Assembly: GCA_010279815.1 (NCBI GenBank) | Contig: QEOQ01000206.1 | Location: 1,540,549-1,604,548, forward strand | Direction: 5' to 3' | DNA from: Brachionus plicatilis | Taxonomy: Eukaryota > Rotifera > Eurotatoria > Ploima > Brachionidae | Length of the DNA: 64,000 nt | Shown: piece after piece, positions 23,382-35,349 of the stretch | Numbering within the stretch: the stretch's first letter is position 1 | How the letters are laid out: every line of letters begins with the position of its first letter | Program-made: the position numbers and the translations under genes | The notes under the pieces: generated by a model | Seen by the model: only the letters and a program-made list of their open reading frames with translations | Database searches by the model: none | What the model was told of the DNA's origin: nothing

Positions 23382-23604
23382 AATTCGCCGATTTGAGAAT
23401 ATTTAGTTGAATTTAATGTATAAATAATGAATTTTTTGAATTATTTAAGAATGATTTAATTATGACTTCAGTTAAATTTCTTTAATAAAGTTTTTGAATT
23501 TTTATTGTTAAAACCCAAATAATCCTGTTTTAGACATAAAAAATTGAATTAACATTTTAAAATTAAACTCTCACATTTTAAACATTTTGATTTTAAAACC
23601 GATT

Positions 23605-23765
23605 GGGTTTTAATTTTTTGTGTTCGAATTACAAAATGTATCCAGAGTTGAAATAACATAGAAAAAGTGCGATGTTTCAAATATTTTTTTCAGTTTCAGA
23701 TAAATTAATTTTAAGTTAATATTGCAAGCAATTTCATATTTGGAATTAAACTCTTAAGTGAAATA
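23605..23765 (+). repeat. Dispersed repeat, family D (copy 1)
   Basis: About 150 bp including GAATTACAAAATGTATC, AAAAAGTGC and ATGTTTCAAATATTTTT is matched in direct orientation at 33115-33265. The other copy lies next to the 3' end of the MULE pseudogene, here next to the 5' end of the LINE. Type unknown. Confidence 0.7.
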
Positions 23766-25079
23766 GAATGAATTTAATTATTTTAGGAATATTTAGGAGA
23801 GAAAACATTCTCACGTCACCCGTTGCTAATGAGAATCTAATGAGGAAACATATTTGCTAGCAAAATCAGCACAATTATTCAAATGGCCAAATGCCGAGCT
23901 CAAACACACAAAAACAGCATATTCGACAGCATTATATTCCTTAAAAAATTGATGTGAGAATAATCACTGACATTCAGACGCGATTGAATATGCTCCGTAT
24001 AAGTAACCAAAGAACCCATCAACAATTAGCTGAGTTTCGAGCCAATCTAATTAATCCTGACAGAATAATGCGTTTAATCTAGACTTTTTAAACAATTCAT
24101 AACCCAATTTTCACAGAATCTTTCGTAAGAAATATTGTCAACACAAATGTAGCTCCTTGAGTTTACCAAATCAGAGCGGTAAAGAATCTAATTTTTATTA
24201 CACCAAGCTTCTCTTTCTATGAGTTATTTATCAAGTTTGTTTCTTTTTTAATTTATTTTTTCTTTATTTGTTTTTAATAAAAATTTACTCTTAAAAAATT
24301 TTTATATTGAATTTTAATTGTTGTTAACGTATATCCTTGCACAGTAATGCATGCATCAAAACTTGAAATTCGGGATTATGTGCATCCATAAGTTTAGATC
24401 AACCCCATGTTAAAATTGACTAGTTATACATGCATTAATACTTAAACTTTGGGTTTGAAGTGCATTTATCCAAGAATCAAAAATAATCGCAGCATTAATA
24501 CTTAAATTTCAAAATAAAGTGCCGAACAAAAATTCAAATTTTAAACAAAAAAAAAATATTTCGATTTTTAAATTTCAAAATTTTTTGTCATAAATGTATT
24601 TAGTTATTTTGCTTAGTTTTATTTTTTTTTTAAACGAATGAAATTTTATAATTTTACTAAAAATTTAGTAAAAGCATTAATTTTTTTTCAAAAAAAAATC
24701 TCTAAATTATTTAGGTAATTGATTAATATTACTTAATTCAATTTATATGATACAGTTCCATTTTTAATATTTCAATTCAATTATGTTATGTTGATATAGA
24801 TTTGTTTTAATTTTTGAAAAATGCAAATCAGAGCTTAGATGGTTTTTTAAACTACAAATATTATCTATAGGTTCATCATATCACAAACCCAAAGTCAAAA
24901 TTAATAATTTTTGAATTGTTGAATAGTTGTTTTTAACAAAATATTGTCAATACCTCGATAACTGATAAAAAAATTTAATAATCAATGTAAAAATATACTT
25001 TACTCTGCCTGTTAACTGCAAAATCTATGTGAATTAAACCAAATTTAATTAAAAAAATAATTAAAGATTAAAATGTGTC

Positions 25080-25300
25080 TTAATATATTCAAAAGGATAA
25101 TAGGAAAGGGTAATCATCTCTTTTTCGATACCTTGAGCGACGGCTACGATCTTAAACTCACTGCTCTGACAATTGATATCCTATGCCCCAATTATTAACA
25201 ATTCAAAAATGTTTTCCCTATTTTAGGATTAAAAGAGTCTAAACATGCTTCCCATAAGAGTATGTTCGAAACAGTAAAACACCATTATAATTTTTAAATT
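25080..25300 (+). pseudogene. Short coding-like relic, family unknown
   Basis: One frame reads FFDTLSDGYDLKLTALTIDI, LCPNY, a stop, then QFKNVFPILGLKESKHASHK and MFETVKHHYNF before a second stop. The balanced residue composition in an otherwise AT-saturated region suggests former coding DNA. I do not recognise the family. Confidence 0.25.
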
Positions 25301-26623
25301 AAAAAAAAAACTAAAATTTTTCGTGTTTCTGTTCATTTCTTAAATCAAATTTCATAAAATCTTTATTTTTTTTAAATTTCAAGATTTTTGAATTTAAATA
25401 AGTAATAAATACAAATTAAATATCCTGGTTATTTTTTTTTTGATAATTAACGGGACTGTATTAATTCAGCAAAATAAATTTTATCATATTCTTTTTAGCA
25501 AAATTAATCAAGCAAAGTCAACTTAGCATAAATTAAAATAAGCAAAAGTTTAACTGAGCAGAGTATCATTTTAGCAAAATAAATAGCAAATTTAATTAAG
25601 CAAAGTATTGATCAATTTAATAATCTGAATTTAAAAAATGGATATGTAAGCACTTCACAGTTATGTTATCATTTATGTTTAGAAGGTGGTTAATTCTTTC
25701 GCTTTTATAGTGAATCAAATAACATCATTAGTTGGCTTTGTATAGAACCTTACTGCAGGTCCAAATGCACCACTTTTGTAAAACTATTGGCTTAAATTAT
25801 ACGATCAGCTAAATCAACTCATATAAATTTTTCCTGAATATTGGATTTTTGATTTTATTTCTACTAAAATGTAATGAAATTTTAAATATATTTATGAAAA
25901 TTGACACTTTATTAGTGATGAAAAATGAAAATTGTAATGTTTAATTCATTTTTTTTTTCAGGTAAAAAATTTGCTGATTCAAACTTGCCAAAATGATACT
26001 AAAATTTTTTTTGCTTAATTGTTTTATTTTTTTTGTTTTATTCTTTGCTGAATTAAAACTTGCTAAATTGATTGGTTCCCTATTTAACTAATAAAAAAAT
26101 TTAAATAATCTTTTTGGTTTGATGAATCTTTATTTATTTTTGTGAAAATAATTAAAAAAATTCTGGTTAATTTCACCTAAATTCACCTAAATTTTTTTGT
26201 TTGAAATTCGGTTAAAAAGTTCACAAAAAATAAATAAACTTTTATTTTATTCTGCTTATCAATTTAGTTAATATTTCGGATAATTTTTTATTTGAAAAAA
26301 TTATTTCAATAAATTTCATCAAAATTTTAATTACTATTTCTTTTTAAAAATCTTATAAAATAAAACAGCTTTTTTTTTTACTTTAAATGATGATACCATT
26401 TGCATATTTATATGGTTCGCATTGAGCAAAAAAAATGTTTGGTATTCCAAATAAGGATATTGAGTGTCATTTTAAAATTTGATATTTTTAATAAATTTAT
26501 TTGGTTGAAAACCATTAATAGCGATTTAAAGATAAATTATAATAATCTCTAAATAATTAATTATTTCGTTGAAAAAAGGCCACCTGTCGGAACACTGTAA
26601 AACGTGTTTTTTTAATTTAATTT

Positions 26624-26985
26624 TTGTTAAATAAAATAAATCAAATCATTTTAAGTTTTTTGTTAAAAAATTTGATTAAGCCACTTGTCCACATCCCACT
26701 AGAGAGCATATACAAAGAACTTAATAGAAACTATTCGTTCAAGACAGCTAGGATAGCTTGGTCATGCATACGTATGAAAAGTAAAGAAGAACCAGCTAGA
26801 ATATTTTCACTTTACGAGTCAGAAACACGACATGGTCAAGCAAAGAGAGACACCAAGAATCTCTCATACAAATGTCAAAAATCTACGAATCTTACTAGCT
26901 GTCCAGACAAACTCAAAGATGAGGAGTTAAGGGTCCCAACGATGAATAGAAGCAAATGAAGAGAGAACAGAAGAGAATAAACCTT
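26624..26985 (+). pseudogene. Probable LINE reverse-transcriptase C-terminal relic
   Basis: A 111-codon frame without a proper start contains RIAWSCIRMKSKEEPARIF and RHGQAKRDTKNL, then VPTMNR and a stop. The order resembles the C-terminal GH-x-x-RM...GR-x-RW...DR-x-x-WR region of several LINE reverse transcriptases, with key residues lost. It is an old fragment; identification rests on a weak pattern. Confidence 0.35.
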
Positions 26986-28034
26986 AGCAGCTTCGATTAT
27001 AATATTTTTATTATTGTAAAAAAAATCTTAAGATTGGTCACCAAATTCACCATTACCAAAAATTTGTTTGCTATTTTTAATATTTGATTATCATTGAACA
27101 TTCGGTTTTCGATTAGGCACTAGATTTGGCAGTTGGTGAATTCCATTAAATTTTCAGATATGTTCAGATCTTGAAATGGTCATATTATTTACTGTACAAT
27201 TATTTTTTGATTTTTTTTAATTGCCGGTCTATTTTTAATTAATAAATCGAATATGATTAAATATGATTTGCACTTATTTAGATTATTTAAAGCTTTAATT
27301 TTAAAAATAAAATTTTGAGTGTGATAATTCAATCTTTAATTTAAGTGATGGTAAACAATTTTTAAAAATTAAGGTTTTTTAAAATATATAGATTATAACT
27401 ATTTCATAATTTTTCGAATTTAATTTTCAATCTAATTTTTGAACATAATTTCAACATAAATTTGTCCTTTTTTTTATCTAATGATGTGAACTGTTGTTAA
27501 TTTGTAATTTTTTCGAACTCGATGACAGAATATTACTTAAATTTTGAAATAAAATTTTTTGGAAACTTTTTTGTTTTAAAAAAATACTGCCTTTATATTT
27601 ATTTAGCTTTTTATCTTTATTTGAGATTATGTCATATTAAAATGATGTATTCATTTAAAATTTACTAATTTTACTTTAAAAAAAAAGGTTGCGAAGCAAC
27701 TTAAATCAAAAATTTAGATTGTTGCAAAGTGTTGCTCACAATTCAATATTTCTTCAGCTGTTTGTCCTTATAGATAATTAAAGAACTTAATAATGTACCT
27801 AGTTACTTAATAAATAATAAATTTAATTTTTTGCCAACAAAATGAGTCTCCATTTTCAAAAATTTAAACAAAAAATTAAAAATGACGTAAAATAAATGTA
27901 GAAATTCTTTAAAGCAATCGTCAATGACTTACGACATCAAAATTTCATAATTAAGGCGTTTATTATATTTTATAAATGTAGATATTTTTTTGAATTAAAT
28001 TTTTTTTTTCATTTTCGGTTTAAAATAAAATCTA
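26986..28034. other. AT-rich spacer upstream of the Cys-rich gene
   Basis: No coding sequence or clear repeat. It contains the putative promoter of the plus-strand gene that follows; no specific element is assigned. Confidence 0.4.
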
Positions 28035-28912
28035 ATGAATTTAAAAAATAATTTTCTAATAATTATCATAGTTTGTATAATTTTAACAGGTATAAAATCA
28101 TAATATAGAAAAAATAACAAAAAATTTATTTTTATTTTTAGTATGTAATTGTCTGCGAACGTCCGGTATTCGATCTGGCTTTAGATCTGGCAGTAGGTCG
28201 ACTGGCTCGAGAAGTACAAGTAGATCGACCAGTCGTGTAAACATTGGATCAAGATATACATCCAGAGTAGGAAGTACATCGAACACAATATTTAGATTTG
28301 TGAGGACAGGCTCATCTTCATCAGGCATTTATCGGTATGGCTCATATTCGGGAACTCGCTTTGGCACTTCAATTAGAAGGTCTGTTTTCTGGCCTGTCAG
28401 ACGCGTGGTTTACGGCACAGTATTTTATCGCAACCACTATAACAGAGTTCCTCCGTATTCAAACTCAAATGTACCCAACAATATTGTGATAAGTGATACT
28501 TATACAAAAATAAGTAATTAAAAAAAAATGTAACTTGATTAAATTTTTTTAAAATCAATTTTTTAGAAAATAATGAAACCGGATTTTCTTATGATTGTGT
28601 TGCACCAGGTAAGCAAACAATTACATGTTTTGAGCCCCCCGAAAACCAGAATGAAGTTGATATGGAAAAGGATCCTGATCTTGAATTATTTGATGGTGGA
28701 TGTTGTGAAAATTTATCAAACGGAGATGCTGAGTGCTGTGTTATCGGAATTAATGACGATGGGTCAAAAGCAAAAATTTTAAGGTAAGAATTTTTTTGAA
28801 CTTTTTAATTGTGTTATTTTAATTTTAATTAATTTTTTTTAGTCACATATTAGGCTCTTTGGTGTGTTTGATTTTCACTTCTTTGCTTTTAATACGAAGA
28901 TGTTGTCGATAA
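28035..28912 (+). CDS. Small type I membrane protein with CC...CC motif (Shisa/CX-like architecture), gene A
   Basis: Exons 28035-28089, 28142-28513, 28567-28783 and 28843-28912 give 237 codons; every junction is GT/AG with matching phase. Residues 1-19 are a signal peptide (MNLKNNFLIIIIVCIILT). The ectodomain (about 20-140) is rich in Ser, Arg, Gly and Tyr. A Cys module follows: YDCVAPGK, TCFEPPEN, an acidic stretch, GGCCENLSNGDAECCVI. A transmembrane helix (ILGSLVCLIFTSLLLI) and the tail RRCCR end the protein. This resembles the architecture of the Shisa-like/STMC6 group and nematode CX proteins: signal peptide, six Cys with CC...CC, one helix, short tail. Membership is inferred from pattern only. 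It is convergent with a related gene 112 bp downstream. Function unknown. Confidence 0.75.
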
Positions 28913-29024
28913 GTTTAGCATAATTTTCCAGTGCCTTTACAAAGTCAAAAAATTTTAAACAAATTTTTTATTTTTTTTATAAAAATTATTTTTTCAAAAA
29001 AAAACACTACTTAAATTTAATGGT

Positions 29025-29693
29025 TTAATTTTTGCACAAAAAAATAATCACTCTTGAGAGTATTATGAGAGACCAATTGGAAAGTTGAGCTTTGGACAAG
29101 GAAAAAGCATTACTAAGAACCAAAGATGCATAACAACACATAAATTCATTTGATTTTATGTTTTCACAACAAAGTCCGTCCCATGTATCACTAAAATAGC
29201 TAAAAAATGAATCATTTTCCTCTGGCTCCAAACAAGTCTGAACCGTGATCTTGGTATCTAAACGTTTACAAAAATAATTTCTATCGGCTTCATTTGTTTC
29301 TTTAAAAAATGATTAAAAAATTTTTAATTAAATTTTCAAATATTTTACTATTTTTTGATAAGTTTTCACTAATTTTAATCTCTTTGGGAACGTCCGTAAA
29401 ATGTTCCTCATCAGTGGTGTTGCCAAATACGATGCGATTGATTTGACTGGTTCTAATAAAAGGATTGTAGTATCCGTAGCCGATAAAACTACTTAGACCA
29501 AAAAAGGTTCCAAATGCTCCTATTTTTCTGTAGCTGCCAATACGTCTGTGTCTTCTCCGGGAGTTTCTTCTGCATGATAAACCTTGAAAATATATCAATT
29601 TTTTCTTTCATTTTTATTTATGTAGAATTTACCATTGATTAATAAAATTGATATAAAAAAAATTCTATAAATTAATTTAAAGCTAATTTTCAT
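29025..29693 (-). CDS. Small secreted/membrane protein with CC...CC motif, gene B (paralogue of gene A)
   Basis: Exons complement(join(29025-29299, 29349-29582, 29633-29693)) give 189 codons. A signal peptide (MKISFKLIYRIFFISILLIN) leads into a basic, then Gly/Tyr-rich ectodomain (CRRNSRRRHRRIGSYRK, GYGYYNPF). The Cys module reads YFCKRL, TCLEPEEN, GLCCENIKSNEFMCCYA, matching gene A residue for residue at the Cys and at C-[FL]-E-P-x-E-N and CCEN. Introns 1 (after the signal peptide) and 2 (just before the Cys module) have the same position and phase as in gene A. The C-terminal hydrophobic stretch (WSLIILSRVIIFL) is short and ends CKN, so membrane anchoring is less certain than in gene A. Gene A's last intron is absent here. 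Confidence 0.7.
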
Positions 29694-30918
29694 TTTGTGA
29701 ATCCTTTTCAGAAACAGAATTTGAATTTTTACCTTTCGATTTATTATCTTGACCTATATTGAATTTCTGACATTCGGATTAATTTAATTTTTCTATATGA
29801 GTTCAAATCAAACTTGAATTTTTTTTTGAATTTAAAAAAATAAAAATTTCTAGGTTACTAACACTTTATTTAGAACAAAAGAGTTTTTAATTAGAATTTT
29901 TTTTAGTTAAATTTAACAATACGATTGATTAAATTCTTTTTAGAACAACAAATGAACATGTTTACGAATAGTTTATGAAGTTTTTTAAAAGCTGTAGTAA
30001 AAATTAGTACTGCGGTCCTTTTGAGGTTAAGCTCATTGAAGCTGTGGCAGTAAATTTGACTTAATTCTAAATATTTTTTAAATAATTCATTTTTCTTTGC
30101 TAGTTTTAAAATTTTTTATGTCTCAAAAATTGAATTTAAAATTGGCAAATTGAAGTTTAAGATCAAGATCAAAAGGTCAATTAAAATATAAATTGTAATA
30201 TTTTTTTTAATGATAGAGAAAAAATAAATTTTTCAAAATATTTTAATTGATTTTAATGTAAACTTACTTTTAAAGACAAAAAATTAACTGTTTTAAAATT
30301 TAAAATTTATTTAAGTAGAAAAATAAAATTATTTTGGTTGTTTTTGTTAAATAAATTAGATATCAATCATTTTTATGTTAAATCGATAGTGAACCATTAT
30401 TAGACATAACATGTCTAGTAATGTTATTTCTTAAAAATTATTAAAATCATTAGATTAATTAAGTTTTAAAATTTTAAATGATCGTTTTCATCTTAAAATT
30501 TGATCTGAAACTTCAATTTGCCTTTAAACTTTTGTTTTTTTTTTGAAATTTTTGCTTTAACTCAATATTAATATTATTTAGAAAGAATGTATTAAAATAT
30601 TTTTCCTTAATTTTGACTAAGTGATTATGTAATTTAAATTATTTTTTTCAAAACATTTTTTAAATTAATTTTTAAGTTTTTGATTTAGCTAATAGCCCAA
30701 ATATCTGAATTATAAAAGAGAATATAGGCAAAATAGGCAAAAAAATGAAAATGATAGATTAGTTTTTAAAACTAAAAACAAAAACTTGCAATGAATCAAT
30801 TTAATTCATTAAAAGTAAATCGACTCTGGTCTAACAAAGCCTATAGATCTACAAAGCAATGAATTTTTCAAGATTTATGATCAAATTTTCTATTTTTTTA
30901 ATAAGTCAGCAATCTAAT
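29694..30918. other. AT-rich spacer
   Basis: Upstream of gene B; no gene or bounded repeat recognised. Confidence 0.45.
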
Positions 30919-31075
30919 TACCGTTTTCCCTTGCTGAAAATTGCAGCCTCATAAACAGAACACACAGCTTTGGAATCAGAAACACAGGACCATCTTGCAT
31001 ATTCAATTTTTACAGCGCTGGATCAATTGCAAAATTCAAAAATTAATTTTCATTTTTTAGATATAAACAGAAGCA
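30919..31075 (+). repeat. Family A foldback element, single-armed copy
   Basis: Begins TA then CCGTTTTCCCTTGCTG and continues ATTGCAGCCTCA, AACAGAACACACAGC, ACCATCTTGCAT and ACAGCGCTGG, all matched in the element at 4638-5128. Only one arm and part of the centre are present. Confidence 0.65.
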
Positions 31076-33114
31076 AAAATGTTCATTAGGTCTTCATTTA
31101 AGTTGACTACAGAGATAACTATGAGGACAAGTATTAATTAGAAACATGCAACTTTTTTTTCATTAGATTTTGTCCAAAATTCAACTTCAAAAGTTAATTA
31201 AAAACATAAATAATAGAGTAATGTCAAAAATCAGTCTTATTTGATAGATGAATGGAATGAAACTCTTCACTTCAACTTATATATTTTTATACAAAAATAA
31301 AACAAAATTTTTTGATTACTTGAAAACTTTTCAAATGAAATTTATCTAAATTATTTAATATTATTAGTATTAATTAATCTACTAAGAGTTATTGCTCGAT
31401 ATTTTTGTTTTCTATTTGTCTTCTAAAATGGATTGATTTGTTGAGTTGCTTTAAAAGCAAAGAATGTAACAGTGTTCACAAAATTTAATGGTTAAGCAAA
31501 TATTTAAATGGCCATAAGAATATTCACCTGTTCAATATTAAATTGTCAATCAATTAAAAAATTTTTCATCATAATTTTTTTTGCAAAGAAATACTAAATA
31601 AATGGCTCATAATTTCGCTATTAGTAAATTTATTTCTTGAAGTAGTAAATATATTTTTTTTTAAATAGCAGATCATAAAATAGCTAATTTATTTTTATTT
31701 GCCATTATTTTATTTGCAAAAGTTGTTGATTTAATTTTATTAGTAGTTAAAAATTGAGCCGTATTAACTAATTAAACATTTAATTAATGACTATTTGAAA
31801 CATAATTTACATTATTTCTATTAAGGAAAATTTAATAAATTTTATTAAAATCAAATCCTTAAGTTATGCAAAATTTGAAAATGACTCAAAACCTAAAATC
31901 TAAATCCGAATCAAAATAGATTATCGCTCCATTTTTTAATGACGGTAAACAATACTGAAGACGAAATAAAAGAAGCGATTCCGAAAAAGCGAATAGAAGA
32001 GAATATCACGTATAAGGTGTTTTAAACTTATGAGGCATTAGTGGAGCGCTATTTCAGGTGAATGCACTTCACTGAAAAGAGCCTAAATTTTAATGCATCG
32101 TTCAAATCTCAACGTTATTCTTAGCATTCAAAAAGATATTAAGAGATGGATTCGAAACAACATCAATATCGAATAGATGAGGTTTTATCAATAACTGTAT
32201 CTTTTTCTTTTTTTACTTTTTTTTTGTATTTAATTTTACTTTTTTTTTATTTTTAGGCAAAACTTTAATTTTTATTTTTTTTTACTTCTCCTACTGGAGG
32301 CTAATTTGAATTAAATAAATAAAATATCGAATATGTTTGATGGTATTTAAAATGGAATGTTACAAGTAATTCAGTTAGAACCGAACAAATTGTAGGTTCT
32401 ACATTCAGCAACTCAATTAGTTTAAAAAAAGAGACACAGGACGTCCGCGTAAAGCTTATTCAAAGAATAAAACCTCAATTAATCTAATTAATCGATGAAT
32501 TGTCTTGCCTTTTTTTATCTTTTACACACGTTTCTTTTCATTTTTTTATTCTACTTTAGAAAATATTTCTGCTCTCATTTGATAAAATATTTGCTACATT
32601 TTTTTGCTATTAATAAAAAATAAATTTGCTACTACAATAATTATTATCAGATAAATATTATTAAAAAAAAATTATCAATAAAAAACGTTTTGGCTGACCG
32701 GTAGCTTGACCACGAGTCGGTCCATTTATTTAAAAAAATGATGCCGTCTACCAAATTATCAGCGGATGGCACGAATTTTCCTCTTAATCACTTTGGTCTA
32801 AATCTTTTCAGCAGGCTGAAAAATAAATTAAAGTTATTAAGTTATACAAAAAATAAATTAAAGTTATATTCAATTTAATATTCGAATATCAAATTTAAAT
32901 TTAGATAACATTTAATTAATTATTTGAGTTATTTTTGAATTCCTCATACTTGATTTTTTAGCTTACTTACAAGCATACTAAACAATTTCTAATAACATGC
33001 TTATTAATTAGCATTAAAAAAATGTAATATATTACTTAAAATTTTTCTATAATTATTTCAAAATTATTTACTTCAAAAATAAAATAAATTTTAAATTTGA
33101 ACATCAAATTGAAT
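31076..33114. other. AT-rich spacer
   Basis: A GC-richer patch at about 31930-32190 has broken frames (MTVNNTEDEIKEAIPKKRIE at its start) and may be an old coding relic, family unknown. Near 32440 a short RDTGRPRK-like reading occurs. Nothing firm. Confidence 0.35.
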
Positions 33115-33265
33115 TGATTTAATTTTTTGTATTTGAATTACAAAATGCATCGAATGTTTAGATAACATTGAAAAAGTGCCATGTTTCAAATATTTTTATC
33201 AGTTTCAAATATAAAAATAATTTTAAGTTAGTATTGCAAGCATTTTTATATTTGAAATTAAAAAT
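33115..33265 (+). repeat. Dispersed repeat, family D (copy 2)
   Basis: Direct-orientation match to 23605-23765, including the shared block ATGTTTCAAATATTTTT and TATTGCAAGCA. Confidence 0.7.
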
Positions 33266-33331
33266 GTGTGAAAAATATTATTGAAAAAAAAAATCTACTA
33301 ATTAGTCAATATTTACATTAATTTAATCACT

Positions 33332-35345
33332 TTAACTATATTCAATATCTAAATTTTCATTTGATATTAATTTTTTAGTGTCATAAATGGCAATCAATTT
33401 ATCTAAAGATAAAAATTTTTGTTCTGAATCATACTGTTCTAATAAATTTTTAACAGCAATATCTTTTTTAACTTCTTTGTTTGATCTTCTGCCAAAAATG
33501 CCTACTCGAACTTCATCAATTAACTTTTCAGCCAGACGCTGTTCTCGAAGAAGATGCTTTAAAAGTTTGATGAATGTTGGATGACTTTCTATGTCTTGTT
33601 TGAGTGATCTGTGCCAAGCTTCTATATGATTATTAGTGCGTAGCAAATCTTTAACAATTCTTTTGTAAACATTCCATAATTTTATGGGATATTGTGGAAC
33701 TGCTCTTTTTGTTGTGTCATTTTTCATAGGCAATGCGATGTAAAATTTTTCAAAGTAGTCTAGTATTGGCTTAAAGTTCTTTGGCAAAATATCTTTAATC
33801 ATTTCAAAAGTTTCAATTACATCATGCGCTGGTACAAACGCCAAAAATTTCACATATTTGTAACACTTACGTAAACTAAAATTTGATCGACATCTAAACT
33901 CTTTAACTAAACTATTACTTTGCAGATGTTTAAATAAATTATCCGCCAAATGGAACCAACACCCGCTTAATTTGCTACTTGGAAAAAATTTTTCTAACGA
34001 ATTTAAAATCGCTTTCTCAAAATCGCAATAAATATAATCTGGACTGGACTAGAGTACTTAAACATTCGAAAAGTCTAAAGTATGTATCTTGATTTTTATT
34101 GCTTAAAAATACGTATAGCAATGGAATATTTCGACCTGACTCTTTAACATTAATCGTAAATAATTGATAAAACAAAGTTGGGGTTATCTCAAACGTCCCA
34201 TCAACGCACCAAATTTTACTATTCTTTAAAACATTTAAATTTTCATCTGTGGCTAAAACTATTATTCTATTCTCATCATCTTGACCACTGTCAAAGAACA
34301 CAAATTGATTGCCAGAATAAGTTAAGCTTAATTTGTTTGGTATTATAATATCTTTTTTGCATTTGGGATTTGCTACAGCATCGTCACATTCTTTTTTCCT
34401 AATTCTATTTACTTGCTGAGTTAGATTTTCTTTTGTTGCAATTAAATGATTAGCACTTCTCGGAAGCTTTGTAAGGGCATCTGTGATTATTCGACGCGGA
34501 TTCTCAGCAGTGTCTTTACCAAGCTCTTTTATTTCACAAGTCAATAATTTTGAATCAATTACATCAGGATCCATTTCATGTATGTGTTGAGTTTTTGTAA
34601 CTTTAATCAATTTGTTATTCAAATCAGTATGAATTCTTGCTTTGCAATACAGTAAATATTCGGTATAAGAGATATCTGTTTAAGAGAATATCGATATAAG
34701 AGAATTTTGAAAAACAATAATGACACGATTTTTGTCTTTTTTCTATTTTTTTTGTCGGCTTTTAATTACGAAATTAACTTCCGGTATAATAAAAAAGTGA
34801 TAAAAAATTTGACATAAAAATTATCAAATCATTTCATCTTATTTGTTTGTAATTTAACTTTACCTTCTAAACAACATCCTGTCCCTTTAATCAAAAGAAC
34901 CAAAGTCCATTACTAGTTTAATTTCAATTGTTCCAAGACGACTTGATTTTATTTAATTTTTTTTTTAATTATTAATATAATTTGAATGATAAATTTGCCT
35001 TTTTTAAATAAAATATTATCACTAAAAATCCTATCTTTTAATTTCCCATATAAGACACTTTTTCGGTCAACAGATCTATTTAGGAGAATTATCGGTATAA
35101 GAGACAACAAAAATTTTTTTTGTTCTCTAAAATCGAATTTTTACTGTACTTCTTTGCACTAAGATCGACATACGAACAACGCCAATATTTTTTATTACCA
35201 TATGTTTTTTCGTATATATACTCATATTCACTATATACAATTTTTGGTTTTAACTTTGTTGTTTTGCTAAATATTAATTCTTCGAAGGTCGATTCGATTG
35301 ATAAGAATATTCTAGTATTAGATTTTTGTAGAAAAAATTTTCACA
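33332..35345 (-). pseudogene. Mutator-like (MULE) transposase with N-terminal FLYWCH finger, interrupted
   Basis: Read on the minus strand: a FLYWCH finger (YEYIYEKTYGNKKYWRCSYV at about 35200; after the inserted element, CKARIHTD and TQHIHEM at about 34600), a helical linker, then the MULE core. DDE positions are visible: WCVDGTFEI (first Asp), YCDFEKAI (second Asp), and NNHIEAWH (Glu), with GCWFHLADN between. The frame ends at 33332 after about 600 residues, without a SWIM finger. Two lesions inactivate it: a 497-bp MITE at 34650-35146 inside the finger and a frameshift near 34040-34055, where GTCCA is repeated. Apart from these, long open stretches suggest recent activity. Upstream codons can be followed to about 35345, but no start is certain. 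Confidence 0.85.
34650..35146. mobile_element. Pogo/Tigger-like MITE inserted in the MULE FLYWCH finger
   Basis: The element starts CAGTAAATATTCGGTATAAG and ends with the inverted partner ATTTTTACTG, with TA duplicated on both sides (34648-34649 and 35147-35148). Short terminal repeats of about 25 bp with subterminal TATAAGAGA repeats and a CAGT start fit non-autonomous pogo/Tigger elements. No transposase is present. Taking the element and one TA out would place AAG-AAG and TAT-TGC codons in one continuous FLYWCH frame, which fixes the element ends to the base. Confidence 0.85.
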
Positions 35346-35349
35346 CATA

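Larger units (their letters stand above)
23397..26620. other. AT-rich spacer with unclassified repeat fragments
   Basis: Mostly very AT-rich. Four items stand out: a dispersed repeat at 23605-23765, a GC-richer patch at about 23811-24170, coding-like DNA at 25080-25300, and a weak foldback at about 25450-26085 whose ends carry ATTCAGCAAA and TTTGCTGAAT. No intact gene is supported. Confidence 0.5.
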
